Shown in pieces: positions 17,009 through 24,559 of a stretch of 64,000 nucleotides of DNA. The notes under the pieces were generated by a model. The model did no database searches, was not told the origin of the DNA, and saw only the letters and a list, made by a program, of their open reading frames with translations. The stretch lies in assembly GCF_024137025.1 (NCBI RefSeq), contig NZ_JAMYJR010000018.1, forward strand, positions 124,001-188,000, in the 5' to 3' direction. The stretch's first letter is position 1; each line of letters begins with the position of its first letter. This DNA is from Paractinoplanes aksuensis. Its GTDB lineage: Bacteria; Actinomycetota; Actinomycetes; Mycobacteriales; Micromonosporaceae. The translations under genes were made by a program, and so were the position numbers.

Positions 17009-17090
17009 TGTGACACCCACGCCTCCTACCGTGCGGCCCGCGGCAGGCCGCGTCAAGCGGATCCGCAGAACCCGGGCCTATCAGCGAGAT

Positions 17091-17723
17091 TCACCCGGGC
17101 GGGGGCCCGGCGTGGGCGCGGATCCAGGCGTGCATCGCGATGCCGCTGGCGACCCCGGCGTTGATCGAGCGGGTCGAGCCGTACTGGGCGATCGAGAAGA
17201 GCTCGGAACACGCCGCGCGGGCCGGCGCCGAGAGACCCGGCCCCTCCTGCCCGAAGAGCAGGACACAGCTCTTCGGCAGGGTGACGGTCTCCATCGGCCG
17301 CGAGCCCGGCAGGTTGTCGATGCCGATCACCGGCACGCCGGTCTCGGCGGCCCAGGCCACGAACTCCTCGATGGTGGGGTGGTGACGCACGTGCTGGTAA
17401 CGGTCGGTGACCATGGCGCCGCGCCGATTCCACCGCCGCTGACCCACGATGTGCACCTCGGCCGCGAGGAAGGCGTTGGCGTTGCGCACCACGGTGCCGA
17501 TATTGAAGTCGTGCTGCCAGTTCTCGATGGCCACATGGAAGTCATGCCGGCGGGTATCCAGGTCGGCGACGACGGCCTCACGGCGCCAGTAGCGGTAGCG
17601 GTCGACGACGTTGCGCCGATCGCCCGCGGCCAGCAGCTCAGGGTCGTAGCGGGGGTCGTCGGGCCGTTCGCCCGCCCAGGGGCCCACTCCGACTTCGGCG
17701 GACTCGTCCTCGGCGGCAATCAT
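17091..17723 (-). CDS. TrmH/SpoU family RNA methyltransferase
   Basis: A 210-residue SPOUT-class methyltransferase using SAM. All three family motifs are visible: motif 1 NIGTVVRNANAFLAAEVHIVG, motif 2 LLFGQEGPGLS and motif 3 YGSTRSINAGVASGIAMH, which forms the knot. An N-terminal extension of about 60 residues is hydrophilic. The target RNA nucleotide is unknown, probably a 2'-O-ribose in tRNA or rRNA. TAGCGT lies 8 bases before the ATG. Confidence 0.92.
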   Translation of the reverse strand: MIAAEDESAEVGVGPWAGERPDDPRYDPELLAAGDRRNVVDRYRYWRREAVVADLDTRRHDFHVAIENWQHDFNIGTVVRNANAFLAAEVHIVGQRRWNRRGAMVTDRYQHVRHHPTIEEFVAWAAETGVPVIGIDNLPGSRPMETVTLPKSCVLLFGQEGPGLSAPARAACSELFSIAQYGSTRSINAGVASGIAMHAWIRAHAGPPPG

Positions 17724-17790
17724 GGGCGGTTACGCTACCCAACCGGGCCCCCGGGCCGTCTCACCGGGCGCAGAACCGAGGGGGGACGCA

Positions 17791-17871
17791 ATGAGCGGCG
17801 GGGCCCTCCCCGGCACCCGCCGCCCACGCTCTGATACGGCAGAGTCTGCCTTACCCTGCGTATCCACGTGA
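17791..17871 (+). CDS. Possible 26-codon ORF with strong ribosome site
   Basis: The ATG at 17791 follows GAGGGGGG at a 5-base spacing and opens a 26-residue frame ending TGA at 17869-17871. The peptide has no recognisable motif. It lies 12 bp before the Crp-type palindrome and about 320 bp before trxA. It could be a leader peptide or chance. Confidence 0.3.
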   Translation: MSGGALPGTRRPRSDTAESALPCVST

Positions 17872-17883
17872 AGGTTACTCGCA

Positions 17884-17899
17884 TGTGACACAGCTCACA
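17884..17899. promoter_or_regulatory. Crp-type palindrome
   Basis: TGTGACACAGCTCACA is an exact TGTGA-N6-TCACA site, the consensus for cAMP-binding Crp proteins. It lies in the 464-bp region between the TrmH-like gene and trxA, about 290 bp before trxA. Binding and the controlled gene are unproven. Confidence 0.55.
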
Positions 17900-18122
17900 T
17901 TTAACAATCCTTCCTATTACGTACGGTACGAAGGATCTCCGAGGTCAACCGCCTGACCGGCCGACCGCTCCCGCCATGTCGTGATTCAGGGCACGAAACG
18001 GGCGTTACAACTTGGCTCGTTACGGTGAGCGCTCTCTTCACTAATCGTTACGATGAGTTGCCCGAGGCCCACACCGCGTCCCGATTCGTGCTCCAGACCA
18101 CGTGTTGTCCGGGGTTCCACCG

Positions 18123-18148
18123 GGAATGGCTGGGGTGAACTATGGGTT
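18123..18148 (+). promoter_or_regulatory. SigR-type promoter of thioredoxin gene
   Basis: GGAAT (18123-18127, preceded by GG), 18 bases, then GTT (18146-18148) fits the -35/-10 consensus of the thiol-oxidative-stress sigma factor SigR of Streptomyces (GGGAAT-N18-GTT). It lies 40 bp before the trxA ATG, giving a short 5' UTR with a normal ribosome site. Confidence 0.7.
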
Positions 18149-18187
18149 TCACCGCACGAATGCCAAATTCCCGTGGACGGAGACATC

Positions 18188-18550
18188 ATGGCGACGACTG
18201 CGCTGACCGCTGAGAACTTCGACGAGGTCACCGGCAAGGACGGCATCGTCCTGGTCGACTTCTGGGCGAGCTGGTGCGGGCCGTGCGTCCGCTTCGCTCC
18301 GACCTACGAGCGGTCTTCCGAGAAGCACACCGAGATCACCTTCGGCAAGGTCGACACCGAGGCCGAGCAGGCGCTGGCCGCGAAGTTCGACATCCGCTCG
18401 ATCCCCACGATCATGGCGATCCGCGACGGCGTGATCGTCTTCTCGCAGCCCGGCGCTCTTCCCGAGTCCGCGCTCGAGAACCTGATCGAGCAGGTCGAGA
18501 AGCTGGACATGGACGACGTCCGTCAGCAGCTGGCCGCCCACAGCCACTGA
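18188..18550 (+). CDS. trxA: Thioredoxin
   Basis: A 120-residue thioredoxin-fold protein with the classical WCGPC active site in VLVDFWASWCGPCVRFAP, the cis-Pro in RSIPTIMAI and FSQPGALP. It reduces protein disulfides using electrons from thioredoxin reductase, which is not in this window. A C-terminal helix is extended by about 10 residues relative to E. coli thioredoxin. The ATG at 18188 follows GGACGGAG. Control by SigR is suggested by the promoter at 18123-18148. Confidence 0.95.
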   Translation: MATTALTAENFDEVTGKDGIVLVDFWASWCGPCVRFAPTYERSSEKHTEITFGKVDTEAEQALAAKFDIRSIPTIMAIRDGVIVFSQPGALPESALENLIEQVEKLDMDDVRQQLAAHSH

Positions 18551-18570
18551 CGCGCCCGTTTCACCTCGTC

Positions 18571-18605
18571 AAGGCCCGCGAGCCGGTTCGGTTCGCGGGC
18601 CTTTT
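18571..18605 (+). terminator. Terminator after thioredoxin
   Basis: AAGGCCCGCGA and TCGCGGGCCTT form an 11-bp stem followed by TT, starting 20 bp past the trxA stop. Confidence 0.8.
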
Positions 18606-18658
18606 CGTGCCCTCGGCGAGCCGCCGGCGACACGCGGGAAGGTGACTGGACAAGCGGA

Positions 18659-18674
18659 TCGAACATGTGTTCGA
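18659..18674. promoter_or_regulatory. LexA/SOS box before radical SAM gene
   Basis: TCGAACATGTGTTCGA is a perfect palindrome and an exact match to the Cheo-type SOS box TCGAAC-N4-GTTCGA used by LexA in mycobacteria and Bacillus. It ends 9 bp before the ATG at 18684, so LexA binding would block initiation. Confidence 0.85.
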
Positions 18675-18683
18675 ATTCCTGCC

Positions 18684-20636
18684 ATGCGATGGTCCAACCT
18701 GTCGGCCCCGACCGACGGCGACTCGCTCCTCGACAGGGCAGCGCCGGCGGCACCACCCCTGCCGCTGGCGCTGCCCGGCGCCGCGGTGCGCACGTTCGAC
18801 ACTCCCGGCTTCGCCGGCATGACGTTCTACGAGATCCAGGCGAAAAGCCTGATCAACCGGGTTCCCGGCGCGTCCCGAGTGCCCTTCGAGTGGACGATCA
18901 ACCCCTATCGGGGCTGCTCCCACGCCTGCGCCTACTGCCTCTCGGGCGACACGCCGATCCTGCTGCCCGACGGCGCCACCCGGCGGCTGGCCGAGCTGCG
19001 CCCCGGTGACGCGGTCATGGGCACCATGGGCGCCGGTTCCACCCGCCGCTACGTCGCCACCACGGTGCTCGACCACTGGTCGACCACGAAGGCCGCGTTC
19101 CGGGTCACCCTGGCCGACGGCACCCGGCTGGTCTCCAGCGGCGACCACCGGTTCCTCACCGACCGCGGCTGGCGGCACGTCAGCCCGGCCGAGCCCCACC
19201 AGCCCGCGCTGGCCGTGGGCGACCTGATGTTCGGGGTCGGCCACTTCGCCGAGCCACCCAAAGAGTCGCCCGACTACCAGTCCGGCTACCTCTGCGGGCT
19301 GATCCGGGGTGACGCCGGCCTGGCCCGGGGCGAGGGCGTCCGCGGGGGCGAGCCGCCTCGGGGCGGCGACGCCTGGGCCCGCGCCGACAGCTATCTCGAA
19401 GACGTCCCGCTGCACGAGGCGCTGCGCTGGCCCGAGCTCCCCACCTCCGACTGGTATCGCGGCTTCCTGGCCGGCGCGTTCGGCTCGGTCGGCCAGGCCG
19501 ACCGGCTGGCCGTCAGCTTCGCCGGCGCCGACCGGCTGTTCCTGGCCCGGGTGACCGAGGCGCTGACCCATCTCGGCCTGCCCAGCCGCACCCCGGTGCG
19601 GGTTCGGGGCGGCGGCGGTCCGGGCGTGGTCGAGATCGACCGTGACCTGTGGGCGGCTCTGCGCTTCCGCCACCTCACCGGCGTCGTCGGCGCTCCGCTC
19701 GACGCGTCCGGGGTCGGGGTGCGGGCCGGGCGGCAACTGGCCGTGGTCGACATCGAGGATCTCGGGCTCACCCTGCCGCTGTTCGACATCTCGACCGGCA
19801 CTGGCGACTTCGTCGCCGACGGCGTGGTCAGCCACAACTGCTTCGCCCGCCACACCCACAGCTATCTCGACCTCGACACTGGCCACGACTTCGACAGCAA
19901 GATCGTCGTCAAGGTCAACGCGGGCGAGCTGATCCGGCGCGAGCTGGCGGCGCCGCGGTGGTCGGGCGCCCCGATCGCCATGGGCACCAACGTCGACGTC
20001 TATCAGCGCGCCGAGGGCCGCTACCGGCTGATGCCCGAGATCCTGGCCGCCCTGCGCGATCACGCCAACCCGTTCTCGATCCTCACCAAGGGCACGCTGA
20101 TCCTGCGCGACCTCGAGTTGCTGACCCAGGCCGCCGCGGTGACCCGGGTCGGTCTCTCGTTCTCGGTCGGCTTCGTCGACGAGCAGGTCTGGCGGGCGGT
20201 CGAGTCGGGCACGCCCAGTCCGCGCCGCCGGCTCGACGCCGTGCGCCGGCTCACGGATGCCGGCTTCGACATCGGCGTGCTGATGGCGCCGATCCTGCCC
20301 GGCCTCACCGACTCCGACGAGTCGATCGACGAGACGGTCGCGGCCATCGCGGCGGCCGGCGCCACCAGCGTGACCCCGCTCCCGCTGCACCTGCGGCCCG
20401 GCGCCCGCGAGTGGTATGCCGCCTGGCTGACCAGCACCCGCCCCGAGCTGGCGCCGCGCTATCGCGAGCTCTACGGCAACGGCTCCTACACGCCGCAGGT
20501 CTACCAGCGCGAGGTCACCGCCCGGGTGCGCATGGCGGCCCGGCGCCACGGCCTGCATCGGGCCGGGCCCAGCGAGGCCCGCGCGATCGAGACCCCGACG
20601 GAGGTGCGGGACGACCGGCAACTGACGCTGCTGTGA
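18684..20636 (+). CDS. Intein-containing Rv2578c-family radical SAM protein (SplB-like)
   Basis: A 650-residue precursor. The host protein (349 residues after splicing) begins RWSNLSAPTDGDSLLDR and carries the radical SAM cluster motif CSHACAY|CFARHTH near residues 78-85. Further motifs are YRGCSHAC, KVNAGELIRREL, AIAMGTNVDVYQ and FSVGFVDEQVWR. It belongs to the SplB-like group (COG1533, spore photoproduct lyase relatives). A 301-residue intein (85-385) interrupts the cluster motif, so the [4Fe-4S] site forms only after splicing. The ATG at 18684 lies 9 bp after a perfect SOS box, implying DNA-damage induction. The exact reaction is unknown. Its stop sits just before the CoA-binding protein gene. 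Confidence 0.92.
   Translation: MRWSNLSAPTDGDSLLDRAAPAAPPLPLALPGAAVRTFDTPGFAGMTFYEIQAKSLINRVPGASRVPFEWTINPYRGCSHACAYCLSGDTPILLPDGATRRLAELRPGDAVMGTMGAGSTRRYVATTVLDHWSTTKAAFRVTLADGTRLVSSGDHRFLTDRGWRHVSPAEPHQPALAVGDLMFGVGHFAEPPKESPDYQSGYLCGLIRGDAGLARGEGVRGGEPPRGGDAWARADSYLEDVPLHEALRWPELPTSDWYRGFLAGAFGSVGQADRLAVSFAGADRLFLARVTEALTHLGLPSRTPVRVRGGGGPGVVEIDRDLWAALRFRHLTGVVGAPLDASGVGVRAGRQLAVVDIEDLGLTLPLFDISTGTGDFVADGVVSHNCFARHTHSYLDLDTGHDFDSKIVVKVNAGELIRRELAAPRWSGAPIAMGTNVDVYQRAEGRYRLMPEILAALRDHANPFSILTKGTLILRDLELLTQAAAVTRVGLSFSVGFVDEQVWRAVESGTPSPRRRLDAVRRLTDAGFDIGVLMAPILPGLTDSDESIDETVAAIAAAGATSVTPLPLHLRPGAREWYAAWLTSTRPELAPRYRELYGNGSYTPQVYQREVTARVRMAARRHGLHRAGPSEARAIETPTEVRDDRQLTLL
18936..19838 (+). 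other. Intein (301 codons) in the Fe-S motif, degenerate homing endonuclease
   Basis: The intein starts with Cys85 (CLSGDTPILLPDG, block A), has block B as VSSGDHRFLTDRGW and ends with block F/G LFDISTGTGDFVADG..VVSHN followed by Cys386. The catalytic Cys1, block-B His, penultimate His, terminal Asn and Cys+1 are all present, so splicing should work. Two LAGLIDADG-like helices remain, YLCGLIRGDAG and RGFLAGAFGSVG. The second lacks the acidic residue, so endonuclease activity is probably lost. Confidence 0.88.
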
Positions 20637-20650
20637 CTACAGTCGATCGC

Positions 20651-21058
20651 ATGAGGGATGCACAGCAGATCCTGGCCGAGGCGAACGTCATCGCCGTGGT
20701 CGGCGCGTCACGAGACCCGTTCAAGCCGGCCCACACGGTCCCGCTCCAGATGCTGCGGCACGGCTGGCGGATCATCCCGATCAACCCGTTCGTCGACGAG
20801 GTCTTCGGGGTCAGAACCGTCCCCACGCTGGCCGACCTCGACGAGCCGGTCGACCTGGTCAACGTGTTCCGGCCCGCCCACGACGCGGTCGAGGTGGTGC
20901 GGCAGGCGGTCGCGATCAAGGCGCCGGCGGTGTGGCTGCAGAGTGGCATCTTCTCGGCCGAGGCGCGGCAGATCGCCGAAGAAGCGGGCCTCGACTACGT
21001 CGAGGATCGCTGCCTGGCGGTCGAGCGTGCCGTGGGCAGCTTGACCAAGCTGTCCTGA
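20651..21058 (+). CDS. CoA-binding domain protein (YccU-like)
   Basis: About 135 residues forming one succinyl-CoA-synthetase-alpha-type CoA-binding Rossmann domain. VIAVVGASRDPFKPAHTV starts the fold and IIPINPFVDEVFG, DLVNVFRP and AVWLQSGIFS follow. Members bind CoA or NAD(P); no catalytic role is known. Two starts are possible. The GTG at 20633 overlaps the radical SAM stop (GTGA). The ATG at 20651 has TACAGT 7 bases upstream, a leaderless layout, and is preferred here. Confidence 0.85.
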   Translation: MRDAQQILAEANVIAVVGASRDPFKPAHTVPLQMLRHGWRIIPINPFVDEVFGVRTVPTLADLDEPVDLVNVFRPAHDAVEVVRQAVAIKAPAVWLQSGIFSAEARQIAEEAGLDYVEDRCLAVERAVGSLTKLS

Positions 21059-21160
21059 GAACGACAGTCTCATAACCATCGCAACCTGCGGACACGTACA
21101 CCTATCGTGTTCTCTTCGGCGCCCCGGCTAGTACGGTGCCCGGGGAACGAGGAGGACTTG

Positions 21161-21706
21161 ATGACTTACCCACCCGGTGGCACGCCGGATCCATATCAGC
21201 CGCAGCAGCCGTACGGGCAGCAGCCGCAGTACGACCCGACCACGCCCTACACGCCCGAGCCGCCGCCGTCGAGCGGCCAGCCCTACGGGTCGCAGCCGTC
21301 CAGCGGCCAGCCGTACGGGCAGCCTTACGGTGCGCCCTCCAGCGGGCAGCCGTACGGGTCGCAGCCGTCGAGCGGGCAGCCCTACGGGCAGCCGTCGTCC
21401 TACGGGCAGGACGCGTACAAGCAGCCGTACGGGCAGCCGGGCTACGGCGGGGGCTACGCTCCGCCCGCCACGACCAACACGATGGCGATCCTGTCGCTGG
21501 TGTTCGCGTTCGTCTTCTCGCCCGCGGGCATCGTGATGGGCCACGTCGCCAAGAAGCAGATCCGGCAGACCGGTGAGCAGGGCGACGGCCTGGCCACGGC
21601 CGGCCTGTGGCTCAGCTACATCTTCACCAGCATCTACGCGTTGATCTGTGCGTTCTACGTCGTCGTCGTGGTCATCGCGGTCGGCAGTTCGAGCACCAGC
21701 CCGTAA
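21161..21706 (+). CDS. DUF4190 membrane protein with Tyr/Gln/Pro-rich repeats
   Basis: A 181-residue protein. The N-terminal 105 residues are repeats of (S)SGQPYGxQP / GQPYGQP, a disordered tract. Two membrane helices follow: NTMAILSLVFAFVFSPAGIVMGHVA and LWLSYIFTSIYALICAFYVVVVVIA, the DUF4190 pattern with the KKQIRQTGEQGDGLATAG turn between them. Function unknown. A strong SD GAGGAGG precedes the ATG at 21161. A perfect hairpin terminator follows 18 bp after the stop. Confidence 0.85.
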   Translation: MTYPPGGTPDPYQPQQPYGQQPQYDPTTPYTPEPPPSSGQPYGSQPSSGQPYGQPYGAPSSGQPYGSQPSSGQPYGQPSSYGQDAYKQPYGQPGYGGGYAPPATTNTMAILSLVFAFVFSPAGIVMGHVAKKQIRQTGEQGDGLATAGLWLSYIFTSIYALICAFYVVVVVIAVGSSSTSP

Positions 21707-21723
21707 GCCCCGCGCCGGTCGGC

Positions 21724-21749
21724 CGGTCGGCCGGTCACCCGGCCGACCG
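21724..21749. terminator. Bidirectional hairpin terminator
   Basis: CGGTCGGCCGG, loop TCAC, CCGGCCGACCG: a perfect 11-bp stem midway between the convergent DUF4190 and SDR genes. Confidence 0.75.
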
Positions 21750-21765
21750 CGCGACGAGCCGTGGA

Positions 21766-22557
21766 TCAGCGGAACTCGGCCTCGCGCACGCTGTTGCCGC
21801 CATCGACCACCAGCATCTGGCCGGTGATGTACGAGGCGGCGGGCGAGCAGAGGAAAGCGATAGCGGCCGCGACCTCGTCGGGCGTGCCGGGGCGGCCGAT
21901 CGGGGTGCCCAGGCCCTGCTTGATCTCGGTCACGGTCGAGGCGGCGGTGTAGATCGTGCCCGGCGCCACGCAGTTGACGTTGACGCCGTCGGCCACCAGC
22001 TCCATCGCCAGCGCGCGGGTCAGACCGACGACACCGGCCTTGGCCGCCGCGTACGCCGCCTCGGTCGGCAGCGCGTTGACCGGGCCGGCCGTGGCGGCCA
22101 GGTTGACGATGCGCCCCCAGCCCTGCTCGGCCATGCCGCCCTGGAAGGCCCGGCTGCACAGGAACGCCGTGCTGAGGTTCCGGTCGATCTCGGACTTCCA
22201 CTCGTCATACGTGAGCTGAGAGACCGGCCGCAGGATCTCGGGGCTGGCCCGGCTGGTCAGGCCCGCGTTGTTCACCAGCACCTCGACGTCGCCGAGCTGG
22301 TCGGAGACGGCGTCGGCGAGCGCGCCCACCTCGGCCTCGTCGGTGAGGTCGGCGACGAAGCCGGTGATGCTCAGCTCGGCCGCCCGTTCGTGGATGCGCC
22401 GGGTGGTCGACACGATCGCCACCCGCGCCCCGAGGTCGCGCAGGCGGCGCGCCGTCGCATAACCGATACCGTCCGGACTGCCGGCCCCCGTGACCAGGGC
22501 AACCTTGCCGTCCAGCCGCAACGTGACCGGCGCTTCCTGCGGCTCCGCAGCCTCCAC
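21766..22557 (-). CDS. SDR family oxidoreductase
   Basis: About 263 residues, full classical SDR length. The cofactor motif is TGAGSPDGIGYATA (glycine-rich, with an insertion), NNAG is intact, the catalytic Ser lies in NLAATAGPVN and Tyr/Lys in YAAAKAGVVGLTR. The C-terminal VVDGGNSV is typical. This resembles 3-oxoacyl-ACP reductase (FabG)-like SDRs, but the substrate is unknown. The GTG at 22557 is chosen because GGAGG lies 5 bases before it and the length then fits the family. The same frame continues upstream to 22725 with different content (next entry). Confidence 0.85.
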   Translation of the reverse strand: MEAAEPQEAPVTLRLDGKVALVTGAGSPDGIGYATARRLRDLGARVAIVSTTRRIHERAAELSITGFVADLTDEAEVGALADAVSDQLGDVEVLVNNAGLTSRASPEILRPVSQLTYDEWKSEIDRNLSTAFLCSRAFQGGMAEQGWGRIVNLAATAGPVNALPTEAAYAAAKAGVVGLTRALAMELVADGVNVNCVAPGTIYTAASTVTEIKQGLGTPIGRPGTPDEVAAAIAFLCSPAASYITGQMLVVDGGNSVREAEFR

Positions 22558-22725
22558 CTGGACCTCCACCTCTCGTACGGCCTCCGGCCCGGCGCCGGCG
22601 CAGGCCGCGGCCCGTCCCGTACGCGAGACCGGGCGGACGTCGCAGCCGGCGTGACGCAGGCCCCGGGCCATCCTCTCAGCCCGTTTCCACCCGGTCAGCC
22701 CCAGGGACGCCATTCCCACCTTCAC
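22558..22725 (-). pseudogene. Possible remnant of a 6-phosphogluconate-dehydrogenase-like N-terminus
   Basis: Upstream of the SDR and in the same frame, a GTG-started segment reads VKVGMASLGLTG..MARGLRHAGCDVRP, followed by SRTGRA. It resembles the first Rossmann strand and helix of 6PGDH-type dehydrogenases (MxxGMxGLGxMGxxMxxRLxxxGHxV..DR), with the glycine motif damaged. It may be a decayed fragment or a real N-terminal extension of the SDR. Resemblance judged by eye. Confidence 0.35.
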
Positions 22726-22768
22726 TCATGGTTTCGCCCGAAGGGCCGACCCCACCGGTGAAAAGGGG

Positions 22769-23410
22769 TCAGTCGTGGCGCGGGGTGGCGGTCGGGTTGG
22801 TCAGGGGCCGGACCGGGGCCTCCTGGGTGAACAGCAGCGGGGCGTCGGGGCCGTAGCGGGCCGGGATCTCGGTGCGGGCCTTGGCCAGGTCCTGCGTGCC
22901 GATCTCGACCCCGGCGCCGTCGTGGCGGGCGCCGACCGAGACGATGCGGATGCCGTTGTGGGTCCAGTAGGCGAGGTCGGCCAGCACCCGGTCGTGCCAG
23001 ACGGCGAGATCGACGGCCGAGCGCGGGGCGTCGCGCACGATGATGCATGTGTCCTGGGCGGCGCGGCGGATGAACTCGTCGAAGGCGGCCGACGGAACGC
23101 GGTAGACGATCGCGCGAGTGTTCTCTTGATCGACCTCGAGACCGGCGAAGCTGGCGCTGAACTCGGCGCGACCTGCGTTGTCGATCCGGTCCATGGCCGC
23201 CTGGAGTTTGGCCGGGGTGATCGGCATGGCCACGCCGGCCACGGCCATCTGCTCGGGCAGGCGCAGGAATTCGCAGCCGGCCGTGCTCCAGCCGCCGGTC
23301 AGGCCGGGACCGTCGGCGGACTGGTCGCCGGCCGAGTCGGCACAGCCACCGATCACGAGGACCGCCGCCAGCACGGCGAGACAGATGATCCGGAATCGAG
23401 ACTTGTGCAT
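22769..23410 (-). CDS. Putative lipoprotein
   Basis: A 213-residue secreted protein. A type II signal peptide (KSRFRIICLAVLAAVLVIGGC) has the lipobox VIGGC at Cys23, which would be lipidated on the outer face of the membrane. The mature part has no domain I recognise; AAQDTCIIVRDAPRSAVDLAVW and GIRIVSVGARHDG are its most regular strands. SD GAGGGGGA precedes the ATG at 23410. A weak hairpin (GACCCC/GGGGTC) overlaps its stop. Confidence 0.75.
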   Translation of the reverse strand: MHKSRFRIICLAVLAAVLVIGGCADSAGDQSADGPGLTGGWSTAGCEFLRLPEQMAVAGVAMPITPAKLQAAMDRIDNAGRAEFSASFAGLEVDQENTRAIVYRVPSAAFDEFIRRAAQDTCIIVRDAPRSAVDLAVWHDRVLADLAYWTHNGIRIVSVGARHDGAGVEIGTQDLAKARTEIPARYGPDAPLLFTQEAPVRPLTNPTATPRHD

Positions 23411-23508
23411 CGCATTCCCCCTCTCTACCCGGCACCGGCTCCTGCCGCCAGACGCGCGTCCGTCTGGCTCAACGACCGAAAGCCCCGAACCGCGCAAATG
23501 GGAAGGAG

Positions 23509-24423
23509 TCAGTCGGGGAGGGCGGGGTCGACGGCCAGGCGGGAGGCGCGGGTGGCGCCGAGCAGGAAGACGGCGACCCCGGCCAGGAGCAGGGCGATGC
23601 CGGGCAGCGCGGCCAACCGCGGCTGCTGATCCAGCCACACCCAGGCCAGGAAGGCCGCGCCCGGCACCTCGATCAGGCCCAGGACGGCGACCATGGTGGC
23701 CGAGGTGTGCTCGAGGGCGTAGTTGAACATCGAGTGCCCCAGCAGCTGGGCGCCGACCACCAGGCCCAGGATCGCCAGCCAGGTGCGGTTGTCGTAGCCA
23801 CCGAGGTCGAGACCGGCCACCAGACACACCACCAGCAGGATCGCCGCACAGACGCTGTAGCAGATCCAGGTGTACGTGGTCGTGCGCAGCTCGGTGCGGG
23901 CCTGCTCGCCGAGCGCCGTGTAGACGGCCGCGAAGACGCCGCCCAGCAGCGCGAGCACATCAGCGAACACGGCCTGCGTCGAGACACCGAAGTCAGCCCC
24001 CGTGGCCCACGCGGCACCGGCCACGGCCAGCCCGATGCCGATCCACCCGGCGAGCGGCAGGCGCCGCCCCTGAGCGGCCGCGATCAGGCCCTGCCACACG
24101 GGTTGGGTCGCGACCAGGGCCGACGCGGTCGCCACCGAGCCGAGCTGGACGCTGGGCATCCAGGTCGCGAAATGGGCGGCCAGCGCCACCCCGGCCAGCA
24201 CGCCGAAGACCTTGGCCCGGCGGGACGCACCGGTGATCTCGGAGCGCCGCGGCCCGTACGTGATCGGAGTGAGCACGGCGGCCGCGATCGCATTGCGCCA
24301 GAACGCGATGGCCAGGGCCGGAGCGGCCGCGAAGACGATCAGCGGGGCCGACGACGAGACCGCGAGGACGGCGACGGTCAGAGCCAGAACCGTCGGCAAA
24401 CGGGTCGATGAGCGCTCATTCAT
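23509..24423 (-). CDS. EamA family drug/metabolite transporter
   Basis: A 304-residue protein with ten hydrophobic helices arranged as two five-helix EamA repeats. The second starts around FGVSTQAVFADVLALLGGVFAAVYTALGE. Charged loop residues such as FWRNAIAAA in repeat 1 are family-typical. Substrate unknown; relatives export amino acids, nucleosides or drugs. Divergent from the HAD gene across 136 bp. Confidence 0.88.
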   Translation of the reverse strand: MNERSSTRLPTVLALTVAVLAVSSSAPLIVFAAAPALAIAFWRNAIAAAVLTPITYGPRRSEITGASRRAKVFGVLAGVALAAHFATWMPSVQLGSVATASALVATQPVWQGLIAAAQGRRLPLAGWIGIGLAVAGAAWATGADFGVSTQAVFADVLALLGGVFAAVYTALGEQARTELRTTTYTWICYSVCAAILLVVCLVAGLDLGGYDNRTWLAILGLVVGAQLLGHSMFNYALEHTSATMVAVLGLIEVPGAAFLAWVWLDQQPRLAALPGIALLLAGVAVFLLGATRASRLAVDPALPD

Positions 24424-24559
24424 CCCCGGCAGTCGCTTCTTGCGGACTGGTGCGCCACAGTTTGCGACCCCCTATTGAACGGAAAGTGATGGTGTCGTTA
24501 CAGTCACCGAGGTTTCCCGCCCCTTTCACCCCCCTCTATGTCCTGGGAGGCGTTTCGCC

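Noticed and set aside
17986..18246. 86-codon minus ORF before trxA
   Set aside because: It overlaps the SigR promoter and the trxA start and has no motif or ribosome site.
18561..20621. 686-codon ORF antisense to the radical SAM gene
   Set aside because: Shadow of the intein-containing gene; no motif, and the plus frame has all family signatures.
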